NCBI RefSeq assembly: GCF_002257565.1
Contig: NZ_CP022736.1
Location: forward strand, 3,534,001-3,598,000
DNA length: 64,000 nucleotides
Direction of reading: 5' to 3'
From: Herbaspirillum sp. meg3
Lineage (GTDB): Bacteria > Pseudomonadota > Gammaproteobacteria > Burkholderiales > Burkholderiaceae_D
Of this stretch, positions 26,233 to 33,331 are shown piece after piece. The notes under the pieces are model-generated. The model had not been told where the DNA came from and ran no database searches. It worked only from the letters and a program-made list of their open reading frames with translations. Every line of letters starts with the position of its first letter. The stretch's first letter is position 1. The position numbers and the translations under genes were made by a program.

Positions 26233-26256
26233 CAAAGCCGCATACACGCGGCTTTG
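26233..26256. repeat. Perfect 9-bp hairpin in the gap after fumC
   Basis: CAAAGCCGC (26233-26241) pairs with GCGGCTTTG (26248-26256). It follows the fumC terminator and precedes the small Pro/Tyr-rich gene on the minus strand. No T-run is present on either side. Confidence 0.5.
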
Positions 26257-26265
26257 CAGGAAGTG

Positions 26266-26297
26266 GAAACAACAACGCCGCTTGGTTGAAAGCGGCG
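26266..26297 (-). terminator. Intrinsic terminator of fumC
   Basis: The stem CGCCGCTT (26276-26283) / AAGCGGCG (26290-26297) with a 6-base loop is followed on the minus strand by TTGTTGTTT. It lies 64 bases after the fumC stop codon. Confidence 0.65.
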
Positions 26298-26360
26298 CTG
26301 TCGGACAAACGGAAATCTCTGGTAACAAGCTCACCGGGGCAAGCTTGTTTTCATCGGCTT

Positions 26361-27749
26361 TTACTTCGGGCCGGTCATTTCTTCCGGCTTGATCCACTGA
26401 GCGAATTGCTCTTCGGTGACATAACCGAGCGCCAATGCGGCCTGCTTTAACGTCGTACCATCGTGATGCGCCTGTTTGGCGATCTTGGCGGCCTTGTCGT
26501 ATCCGATATGCGGCGCCAGGGCCGTCACCAGCATCAGCGAGCGTTCCATCAGGTCTGCGATACGATCACGATTGGCTTCGATGCCCTGCGCGCAATGCTC
26601 ATCGAAGCTGTCCATGCCATCGGCCAGCAAACGCACACTTTGCAGGAAGTTATGCACAATCAGCGGTTTGAAGACGTTCAGCTCGAAATTACCGGACGCG
26701 CCGCCGAAGTTGATCGCGACATCGTTGCCGAACACCTGCGCGCAGAGCATGGTGAGCGCTTCGCATTGGGTCGGATTAACCTTGCCCGGCATGATGGAGC
26801 TGCCCGGTTCATTTTCTGGAATCGTGAGTTCACCCAGACCCGAGCGCGGGCCGGAGGCCAGCCAGCGGACGTCGTTGGCGATCTTCATCAGTGCGGCGGC
26901 GAGCGTTTTCAGAGCACCGTGTGCAGACACCATCGCATCGTGGCTGGCCAGCGCAGCAAACTTGTTCGGCGCTGTTTTGAACGGGAAGCCGTAATGCGTT
27001 TCCAGCTCTGCAGCAACGCGCATGCCGAACTCCGGATGTGCATTGAGACCGGTACCAACGGCGGTGCCGCCGGCAGCCAGTTCACTGAGCGCATTGAGGG
27101 TGGAAATGATCGCCATTTCTGCATGCGTCAACTGTGCGACATAACCGGAAAACTCCTGGCCTAAGGTCAGTGGCGTAGCGTCTTGCAAATGGGTACGGCC
27201 GATCTTGACGACGTCCTTGAATTCTTCGGATTTCTTTTCCAGCGTCGCGCGCAACTTGTGCAACATCGGGATCAGATGCGTCGCAACAGCCATACAGGAT
27301 GCAACATGCATCGCTGTCGGGAAAATGTCGTTGGAGGACTGGCTTTGATTAACGTCGTCATTCGGATGGACGAGACGCTCTTCGCCACGCACGCCGCCCA
27401 GCAGTTCCGAAGCGCGGTTGGCCAGCACTTCGTTCATGTTCATGTTGCTTTGCGTGCCGGAACCGGTCTGCCAGATCGACAGCGGAAACTCCTGCGGGTG
27501 TTTGCCGGCGATGACTTCGTCGGCGGCGGCGACAATGGCTGCGCCCTTCTTGGCGTCCAGCTTGCCGAGGCCTTGATTGACCACGGCACAGGAACGCTTG
27601 ACGGCGGCCAGTGCAACAACCAGCTCAGCCGGCATGCGTTCGGTGGAAATGTGGAAATGATGCAGCGAGCGCTGCGTCTGTGCACCCCACAGCCGATCGT
27701 CGGGGACCTCGATCAGACCAAAGGTGTCGCGCTCCATTCGATGTTTCAT
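26361..27749 (-). CDS. fumC: Class II fumarate hydratase
   Basis: This iron-independent, tetrameric fumarase of the TCA cycle converts fumarate to L-malate. It has 462 residues, the usual length. The superfamily signature GSSIMPGKVNP is at 316-326. The TGSGTQSNMNMNEV (96-109) and GRTHLQDATPLTLGQEFSGY (184-203) segments that build the active site are intact, including the catalytic His of the latter. GGAG lies nine bases before the ATG at 27749; a second ATG four codons in is possible. A hairpin-forming region separates it from the upstream DUF3579 gene. Confidence 0.97.
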   Translation of the reverse strand: MKHRMERDTFGLIEVPDDRLWGAQTQRSLHHFHISTERMPAELVVALAAVKRSCAVVNQGLGKLDAKKGAAIVAAADEVIAGKHPQEFPLSIWQTGSGTQSNMNMNEVLANRASELLGGVRGEERLVHPNDDVNQSQSSNDIFPTAMHVASCMAVATHLIPMLHKLRATLEKKSEEFKDVVKIGRTHLQDATPLTLGQEFSGYVAQLTHAEMAIISTLNALSELAAGGTAVGTGLNAHPEFGMRVAAELETHYGFPFKTAPNKFAALASHDAMVSAHGALKTLAAALMKIANDVRWLASGPRSGLGELTIPENEPGSSIMPGKVNPTQCEALTMLCAQVFGNDVAINFGGASGNFELNVFKPLIVHNFLQSVRLLADGMDSFDEHCAQGIEANRDRIADLMERSLMLVTALAPHIGYDKAAKIAKQAHHDGTTLKQAALALGYVTEEQFAQWIKPEEMTGPK

Positions 27750-27852
27750 GATGCTTTTCTCCGCAAGAAATATGGTTCGACAGAACCGCTACATCTCGTA
27801 CGGCTCTGGCGCACGACCACAGGCTGGCTTGAGCGATATGAGACAACTTAGA

Positions 27853-27904
27853 ACGCATTATCTCAATTGCCTGCCCGATGGCAACAGCAACTGAGGTAAT
27901 GCGT
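27853..27904. repeat. Long near-perfect inverted repeat between DUF3579 gene and fumC
   Basis: Arms 27853-27870 and 27887-27904 match at about 16 of 18 positions (AACGCATTATCTCAATTG against CAACTGAGGTAATGCGTC inverted). Inside the loop TGCC-CGAT-GGCA forms a second stem. The structure begins right after the DUF3579 stop codon. There is no T-run; it would be a stable RNA hairpin at the 3' end of that mRNA. Confidence 0.6.
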
Positions 27905-27905
27905 C

Positions 27906-28250
27906 CTAGGACTTGCCGGCGTTTTTCTCGGGCAAGAGGCAGGCGTCGATGACCTGCAAATTGTTGTCTTTGGCGAAATTGAGCACGAAATGATAGGCGA
28001 GCGGGTCGAGGCCGCGCAGCGCTTCATTGACGACGACCGAACGGACACCGTTGATCATGGTCGGCAAAACATAGGGGGAATATTGAAGGTGAGCGTTGCG
28101 TCCGCCAGTACCTTCCGGGCGGAAACAGGACATGACGCCGCATAGTCGTTCGGCCCAGTCACTGGGGCGGAACTGTTTACCATCCTGGGTCAAACCCATG
28201 ATGATGAATTCTTGTGCCGGCGCGTTGGTGGTATTGATGGGATCAGCCAT
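27906..28250 (-). CDS. DUF3579 family protein
   Basis: This 114-residue soluble protein has the features of the betaproteobacterial DUF3579 family: QEFIIMGLTQDGKQFRPSDWAERLCGVMSCF near the N terminus, then the VVVNEALRGLDPLAYHFVLNFAKDNNLQV helix-rich C-terminal half. The conserved RPSDWAERLCG block suggests a small-ligand or protein interaction, but no function is known to me. I choose the ATG at 28250; a GTG at 28280 with GAGAG upstream would add ten residues. It is transcribed towards fumC. Confidence 0.82.
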   Translation of the reverse strand: MADPINTTNAPAQEFIIMGLTQDGKQFRPSDWAERLCGVMSCFRPEGTGGRNAHLQYSPYVLPTMINGVRSVVVNEALRGLDPLAYHFVLNFAKDNNLQVIDACLLPEKNAGKS

Positions 28251-28386
28251 GCGTGCAATTCGTTCTCTAGCGCTTGCCACATAAATAGCTCTCGACCGGA
28301 TGGGAAAAGAGCCTTCGTAACCCGAGTATTATATCTTATAGAAGACTTAGAATGTACCTGAATGTGCCTATATCTCAACTATGAAA

Positions 28387-28414
28387 TGCCTGAAAGAAAG
28401 TTGTCTTTCAGGCA
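28387..28414. terminator. Hairpin after the CobD/CbiB-like gene
   Basis: The perfect stem TGCCTGAAAG / CTTTCAGGCA with an 8-base loop lies 14 bases past the stop codon of the CobD/CbiB-like gene. On the minus strand it is followed by only a short T-run. Confidence 0.65.
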
Positions 28415-28428
28415 TCTTTGACATTCTA

Positions 28429-29385
28429 TCAACCGAGCCAGACAGCCACAGACAAGAGCAGCAGCAGGAACATCCACAGTAGCAGAGCACGCCATACCAG
28501 GCCCACAGTACTTTGCAAGGTACGCGGTGAAGGCTGATCGCCAGGGAAGCCATCCGCAGCCTCCAGCGTGGAATCTACCGTCGCGGCATCGATCGGCAAT
28601 ACGTCCGAGGCCGACTCTGCCGGGGTGCCGAAGCGCACGCCCATCGCGCCGCCACCTGCCGACAGAATGATGCCGACGGCCTCATCCTTCCAACGATCCG
28701 CAAAATTGCGCCAGGCGTAGATCGCATCTTCAAAATTACCGACAACCGCAAATGCCGAGGCAGTAAAACGTGCGGGGATCCAGTCAATCCAGTAAAAAGC
28801 GCGCTCGGCAAAGCGGCCAAATACTTCCTGCTTCATGTGATCCGGCTCGTTCCATGCGCGCGCCAGGTATTCGGCTACGCGGTACATCACCGCGCAAGCC
28901 GGACCGACCGGCATCAGGAACCAAAAGAATACGCCGAATACATGGCGATGCGTGGTGACCAGGGCTTTTTCGGCTGCGATACGGGAAATCTCTGTGATGT
29001 CCATATCGGAGGTGTCTTGCTTGATCCATTCGGCCAGCAAAGCGCGTGCCGCGACCTCGTCGCCGGTATTGAGGGCGAGTTGAATGGAGGTGAAATAGTG
29101 GCTGTAATGACGAAAACCCAATGTCATGTAGACAATCAGGACATTCCACGCCAGTGCTGCCAGCGGGCTGATCCGCAGGCAGACCCAGTAGATCAAGCCG
29201 GCGGGCACCGTCAATGCCGCCACCATGACAAACCATCCCAGACGCCCGTGATGTGCATGACCGGCATTGAACCAGTTCTCGATGCGGGCCGCGAAGGATT
29301 TGATCCATGCATAGATGGGGTTATCCGCCCGCAACGGCTTCAATTGTTCGATCAGGAGCGCAAAGAGTATGGAAAGAAATGTCAT
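28429..29385 (-). CDS. CobD/CbiB-family membrane protein
   Basis: The 318-residue inner-membrane protein has hydrophobic helices at the N terminus (MTFLSILFALLIEQLKP), around residues 50-95 and near 155-170, and at the very C terminus (ALLLWMFLLLLLSVAVWLG). It matches the group of proteobacterial proteins called CobD/CbiB family, which share the fold of the adenosylcobinamide-phosphate synthase (FYWIDWIPARFTASAFAVVGNFEDAIYAWR). No other cobalamin gene is nearby, and many betaproteobacteria carry this gene outside cob clusters, so a role in cobalamin synthesis is doubtful. The ATG at 29385 follows AAAAGGCGG; a TTG just before it is not needed. Confidence 0.83.
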   Translation of the reverse strand: MTFLSILFALLIEQLKPLRADNPIYAWIKSFAARIENWFNAGHAHHGRLGWFVMVAALTVPAGLIYWVCLRISPLAALAWNVLIVYMTLGFRHYSHYFTSIQLALNTGDEVAARALLAEWIKQDTSDMDITEISRIAAEKALVTTHRHVFGVFFWFLMPVGPACAVMYRVAEYLARAWNEPDHMKQEVFGRFAERAFYWIDWIPARFTASAFAVVGNFEDAIYAWRNFADRWKDEAVGIILSAGGGAMGVRFGTPAESASDVLPIDAATVDSTLEAADGFPGDQPSPRTLQSTVGLVWRALLLWMFLLLLLSVAVWLG

Positions 29386-29574
29386 CAAGCCGCCTTTTGG
29401 TGAGTCTTATTTGTGAGCTTCCTTGCCGGATAACTGAAGCGCGCCTTCGGCGCACCACGTCACGCAGCAACACGCAAATGATACAACGGCGGCAAGAGTA
29501 GCTGATGCTTTATGTTGTCCACAAGAGATATTTTCCCTATGGAGCAGGCTTAAAAGCACAGAAAAATAGCTGCC

Positions 29575-30240
29575 TCAGCTACGCAGGAAATGGAACAGAT
29601 TACGCAGCATTCCGGCAGTCGCGCCCCAGATGAAAAAGCGCTCATAAGGCATCGTGTAGAACGTGCGACGGCCGAGCTCCTTGGAAAGTTCGATGGTACG
29701 CCGTTGGTGATTCATGCCATCCATCAGGAAAGCCAGCGGGACTTCGAAAATTTCGGCGACTTCGCGCGGATCGGGAACGACCTCAAACGGCGGCTTGATC
29801 AGCCCTACGATTGGCGTAACGCGATAGCCAGTACCGGTGAAATACTCGGGCAAGCCACCAATGACTTCCACATGGCTGCGGGCCAGGCCGATTTCCTCTT
29901 CGGTTTCACGCAATGCCGTATCAACCGGAGAGACGTCGCTCAGTTCGGTACGGCCGCCGGGGAAGCTGATCTGGCCGGCATGATCTTTCAAGTCCGCGGT
30001 ACGCTGCGTGAACAGCAGGGTCGGCCCCTCTTCCCGCATCACGATGGGCATCAGCACGGCGGCAGGCCGCGGCGTGCCGGCCATCTCGCGTATGCGCCGC
30101 TCTTCGCTGATTTCGGGTGTCCAAGGCCGAGGATCGGCAAAGCGCTGACGCAACCATTCTTCGCGCATACGCTCGGCATCCAGACGCGCTTCGCCGGCGA
30201 TGGACTCTATCGGAAGAATGAGGGGATCAAAACTGGCCAA
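29575..30240 (-). CDS. Nudix hydrolase, CoA pyrophosphatase NudL type
   Basis: This 221-residue Nudix enzyme is predicted to cleave CoA or its derivatives to 3',5'-ADP and phosphopantetheine. It has the UPF0035 motif characteristic of CoA pyrophosphatases (LLFTQRTADLKDHAGQISFPGG, about 75-96) followed by the Nudix box ending ALRETEEEIGL. The first Nudix-box Glu is replaced by Asp, as in other NudL-type proteins. The N-terminal ~50 residues include RMREEWLRQRFADPRPW, also typical. The gene lies after rplS, separated from it by a strong terminator, so it has its own promoter or depends on read-through. Confidence 0.88.
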   Translation of the reverse strand: MASFDPLILPIESIAGEARLDAERMREEWLRQRFADPRPWTPEISEERRIREMAGTPRPAAVLMPIVMREEGPTLLFTQRTADLKDHAGQISFPGGRTELSDVSPVDTALRETEEEIGLARSHVEVIGGLPEYFTGTGYRVTPIVGLIKPPFEVVPDPREVAEIFEVPLAFLMDGMNHQRRTIELSKELGRRTFYTMPYERFFIWGATAGMLRNLFHFLRS

Positions 30241-30264
30241 GACCGTGTCCTAAAAATTGAATAC

Positions 30265-30291
30265 AAAAAGGGCGTCCGAAGACGCCCTTTT
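30265..30291 (-). terminator. Intrinsic terminator of the rpsP-rimM-trmD-rplS operon
   Basis: The stem AAAAGGGCGTC / GACGCCCTTTT closes on a CGAA tetraloop and is followed on the minus strand by TTTTTG. It sits 31 bases after the rplS stop. Confidence 0.9.
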
Positions 30292-30322
30292 GTTCATGCA
30301 TATATCAAAGACAATGCGAAGA

Positions 30323-30709
30323 TTACGCTTCAGCCTTGGCAGTAGTGCCACGGCGGTTAGGCAACTTCTCTTTGATACGTGCCGACTTACCGGAACGTTC
30401 ACGCAGATAGTACAGCTTCGCGCGACGGACATCGCCGCGACGCTTGACTTCGATCGAAGCGATCAATGGCGAGTACAACTGGAATGTACGCTCAACGCCT
30501 TCGCCCGACGAAATCTTACGGACGATGAAGTTGGAGTTCAGACCACGGTTGCGACGCGAAATCACGACGCCTTCGTAAGCCTGGGCGCGCTTACGCGTAC
30601 CTTCAACCACGTTGACGCTGACGATGACTGTATCGCCTGGCGCGAAGTCAGGGATGTTCTTTGCGAGACGCGAAATCTCTTCTTGCTCTAATTGCTGGAT
30701 CAGATCCAT
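30323..30709 (-). CDS. rplS: 50S ribosomal protein L19
   Basis: L19 sits at the 30S-50S interface. The 128-residue sequence is canonical (PDFAPGDTVIVSVNVVEGTRKRAQAYEGVVISRRNRGLNSNFIVRKIS; RRAKLYYLRERSGKSARIKEKL), with a short Ala/Lys tail. It is the last gene of the conserved rpsP-rimM-trmD-rplS operon. The 153-bp gap to trmD is larger than usual and shows no gene. Confidence 0.98.
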   Translation of the reverse strand: MDLIQQLEQEEISRLAKNIPDFAPGDTVIVSVNVVEGTRKRAQAYEGVVISRRNRGLNSNFIVRKISSGEGVERTFQLYSPLIASIEVKRRGDVRRAKLYYLRERSGKSARIKEKLPNRRGTTAKAEA

Positions 30710-30862
30710 TTTTTACTCCAATAACCATCTTACCGGCGCTGACTGCATCGGCTGAAGCCGCTGCTTGAAGTCCATATATGCCCGGTAGAGGATGGGGATT
30801 TATCAACAGACTGCCTTCAGCGAACCTCCGGCCTTGCCTGCACTTTTACTACAACTGTACTA

Positions 30863-31609
30863 CTACAAACTTTTCAAGAACTTCTCGTCCGACTTCGTCA
30901 GCAAACCATCCTGACGCGCCTTGACGATCAGATCAGGACGTTTTTTTGCGGTCGCTTCAAGCGCCCGCTCACGCCGCCACTTCTCTATCTCTGCGTGGTG
31001 CCCACCCATCAATACCGGCGGCACCGCTACGCCTTCATATTCTTCCGGACGCGTGTAATGCGGACAATCCAACAGGCCATTCGCGAAGCTGTCTTCGACG
31101 GCTGAAGCGCCATCATTCAACACGCCCGGCAGTTGCCTGATCACTGCGTCCATCAGCGCCATCGCCGGCAACTCGCCACCTGACAAGACGAAATCGCCGA
31201 GGCTGATTTCTTCGTCAACATGACTGTCGAGCAAACGCTGGTCAATCGCTTCATAGCGACCACACAACAATACGACACCTGAATCTTGCGAAAACTGCAT
31301 GACACGCTGATGTGTCAGCGGCTTGCCTTGTGGCGACAGATACACAACTCGCGGTGCGGGCAAACCCATTTCGGTCTGCCGCTGCTTCGCTGCTGCCAAC
31401 GTCTGCTGCAAAGGCTTGGCCAACATCACCATGCCAGGACCACCGCCATAAGGCCGGTCATCGACTGTGCGGTGATTGTCTGTTGTGAAATCACGCGGAT
31501 TCCATAACGACAGCGCCCATTTCTTTTGCTCATACGCACGGCGTGTTACACCGGACTGCGTCAAAGCGGAAAACATTTCAGGGAAAAGCGTGACGACATC
31601 AAATTGCAT
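30863..31609 (-). CDS. trmD: tRNA (guanine-N1)-methyltransferase
   Basis: TrmD makes m1G37 next to the anticodon with S-adenosylmethionine, which prevents +1 frameshifting. The 248-residue protein has the trefoil-knot SPOUT fold with its key segments: NPRDFTTDNHRTVDDRPYGGGPGMVM (about 38-63), VVYLSPQGKPL, LLCGRYEAIDQRLLD, and the cofactor-binding SLGDFVLSGGELPAMALMDAVIRQLPGVL. The catalytic Asp in the last part (SVEDSFANGLLDCPHYTRPEEYEG region) is intact. It lies 47 bases downstream of rimM. Confidence 0.98.
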   Translation of the reverse strand: MQFDVVTLFPEMFSALTQSGVTRRAYEQKKWALSLWNPRDFTTDNHRTVDDRPYGGGPGMVMLAKPLQQTLAAAKQRQTEMGLPAPRVVYLSPQGKPLTHQRVMQFSQDSGVVLLCGRYEAIDQRLLDSHVDEEISLGDFVLSGGELPAMALMDAVIRQLPGVLNDGASAVEDSFANGLLDCPHYTRPEEYEGVAVPPVLMGGHHAEIEKWRRERALEATAKKRPDLIVKARQDGLLTKSDEKFLKSL

Positions 31610-31656
31610 TCGGCACTTTCTCCAATGCTGCCGGCATCACAAGTCGGATTGCCGGT

Positions 31657-32220
31657 TTAATAATCCAGCCCCCAATCGACGACCATTTTTTTCTCTGCCA
31701 AAGTCACAGACTTGACGAATTGGTCGACGTAAGGAATCAGGATTTCTGTTGCAGCCTTGCTATCGGCGGTCTCGCCCGGGGCATTTGCAGGAGCGACTCG
31801 CAGGATCGGGTGTGCCCCGTTATCCATCAGATCGCTCACTACGCCCAGAAACTCGCCCTGCAAGTTCTCAACTGCCAGGCCGATCAGATCGACCCAGTAA
31901 AATTCATCGTCGGACAACGCAGGAAAGTGGCTACGCGAAATCTGTACTACAGCGCCTTTCAGCGCTTCAGCACCTTCACGACCCGCCACTCCCATCAGCT
32001 TGGCTACCACATCACCGCTGTGGTACTTGGACTGCATCATCTCGACATCGCGCAATTCCGGCTTGTCCAACCACCAGTTTTTTGCGCTCAGCAGTGCATC
32101 TGCATCCGCCGAATAAGGTTTGACTCGCACCCAGCCCTGAATACCATAAGCACCAGAGACATAACCGACCGTCACCAGATCCGAAGGAACGGTAACGCCT
32201 GATTGTAATGTGCGTGACAA
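31657..32220 (-). CDS. rimM: Ribosome maturation factor RimM (TTG start)
   Basis: RimM helps assemble the head of the 30S subunit by binding S19. The 187-residue protein has the N-terminal beta-barrel (DLVTVGYVSGAYGIQGWVRVKPYSADAD) and the PRC-barrel (DEFYWVDLIGLAVENLQGEFLGVVSDLMDNGAHPILRV), and ends ETEILIPYVDQFVKSVTLAEKKMVVDWGLDY-like. The only reasonable start is TTG at 32220 with a weak ACAGG upstream; no ATG exists before the first conserved block. It lies 50 bases after rpsP. Confidence 0.95.
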   Translation of the reverse strand: MSRTLQSGVTVPSDLVTVGYVSGAYGIQGWVRVKPYSADADALLSAKNWWLDKPELRDVEMMQSKYHSGDVVAKLMGVAGREGAEALKGAVVQISRSHFPALSDDEFYWVDLIGLAVENLQGEFLGVVSDLMDNGAHPILRVAPANAPGETADSKAATEILIPYVDQFVKSVTLAEKKMVVDWGLDY

Positions 32221-32270
32221 ACCTGTCTTACTATCGCTGCGTAACTAAAAAGCGTAAAAAGCGACTGCGA

Positions 32271-32525
32271 TTAAGCAGCAGCTTTTTTGCCTGCTTCGCT
32301 AACCAGGCGAGCAACGGTTGGCGACAATTGTGCGCCGGTGCCTTGCCAGTGAGCCAGACGGTCTTGAGCGATACGGAAGGACTCTTCCTTACCGGATGCA
32401 ACCGGGTTGTAGAAACCCAGACGCTCGATGAAACGACCATCGCGGCGATTGCGCGAATCAGTTGCAACGATATTGAAGAATGGGCGCTTCTTGGCGCCTC
32501 CACGAGCTAAACGAATAACGACCAT
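32271..32525 (-). CDS. rpsP: 30S ribosomal protein S16
   Basis: This is the canonical 84-residue S16 (MVVIRLARGGAKKRPFFNIV; RDGRFIERLGFYNPVA; AHWQGTGAQLSPTVARL) with an Ala/Lys tail. It is the first gene of the rpsP-rimM-trmD-rplS operon. Its promoter must be within the 315-bp gap upstream. Confidence 0.98.
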   Translation of the reverse strand: MVVIRLARGGAKKRPFFNIVATDSRNRRDGRFIERLGFYNPVASGKEESFRIAQDRLAHWQGTGAQLSPTVARLVSEAGKKAAA

Positions 32526-32666
32526 AATGGTTCCAAAAAGTGTTCGAACACGGAAAAGATGACGATTATAGCCGAAATGTCAGCCAAACGGCAAGTTCAA
32601 TGCCAGGCAAGCGCCGTGTCCATCCAAGCGGGCCGGAATGGCCCGTTTCGCTTACCTGCCAATTAT

Positions 32667-32687
32667 CCGCTGGTTACCAGCGGTTTT
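32667..32687 (+). other. Hairpin with T-run in the 315-bp gap between rpsP and the TM2 gene
   Basis: In 32526-32840 I see no gene. It contains a perfect hairpin CCGCTGG-TTA-CCAGCGG followed by TTTT on the plus strand, plus a weaker GC-rich hairpin CGGGCC/GGCCCG at 32629-32645. No plus-strand gene precedes it, so if it is a terminator it would end a short unannotated plus-strand transcript. It could also be a structure in the rpsP leader. Confidence 0.45.
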
Positions 32688-32840
32688 AATTCACTTCTCC
32701 TCGCAAAACCTCGTCCGCGAGGCAAGTTTCCACCGCTATACTAACCGCAGTTTTTTTACAACACTGTCACGCAGTATGCGTGTCCTGATTTGTGCCACTG
32801 ATACGGCCAACCGCGTCTTTGCCCTCAAGAAATTAACTTA

Positions 32841-33257
32841 ATGACAATTCCACACAAGAACAAAACCTTCACCACTTTCCTCGCGACCGTCACCGGCAGC
32901 ATCGGCCTGCATCGATTTTATATGTATGGGCGCAAAGATCTGTTCGGCTGGCTGCATGCGGCCACCCTGCCGGTTTCGGCGTTGGCCATCTTGACTTTCA
33001 GCAACTCCCAGCCTCTGTTCATGGGAATGCTGTTTGTCTTGTCCGTATTGTGCGGCTTTCTGGAAGCACTCGTCATCGGCCTGACGCCAGACGAAAAATG
33101 GGACGCCAAACATAATCCGACGTCCGGAAAAAAATCGGAGTCGCACTGGGTGCTGGCCTTGATTCTGGTTCTGACGCTCGGTATCGGCGCCATGTCGGTC
33201 ATCGCCTTGCTGGCGCGCAGCTTCGATCTGCTGTTCACCGGCGGCGCTTACGGCTGA
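32841..33257 (+). CDS. TM2-domain membrane protein
   Basis: The 138-residue protein begins with the TM2-domain signature (KTFTTFLATVTGSIGLHRFYMYGRKDLFGWLHA, where GxxGLHRFY is the hallmark). It has about three further hydrophobic helices (ATLPVSALAILTF; LFMGMLFVLSVLCGFLEALVIGL; WVLALILVLTLGIGAMSVIALLA). Bacterial TM2 proteins are small inner-membrane proteins without a settled function. It is transcribed alone, divergent from the rpsP operon and convergent with the acyl-CoA dehydrogenase gene. No clear Shine-Dalgarno is present. Confidence 0.82.
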   Translation: MTIPHKNKTFTTFLATVTGSIGLHRFYMYGRKDLFGWLHAATLPVSALAILTFSNSQPLFMGMLFVLSVLCGFLEALVIGLTPDEKWDAKHNPTSGKKSESHWVLALILVLTLGIGAMSVIALLARSFDLLFTGGAYG

Positions 33258-33331
33258 TATTTTTTACAGCACTATCTTTAAAGCACGGCCAGTAGTGGAC
33301 TTGCAGGATCGCTCCGGCAAGTCCGGCCGTA

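Noticed and set aside
28429..29385. Cobalamin biosynthesis gene cbiB/cobD
   Set aside because: Fold similarity only; no cobalamin genes nearby and family members outside cob clusters are common, so the specific enzyme name is not used.
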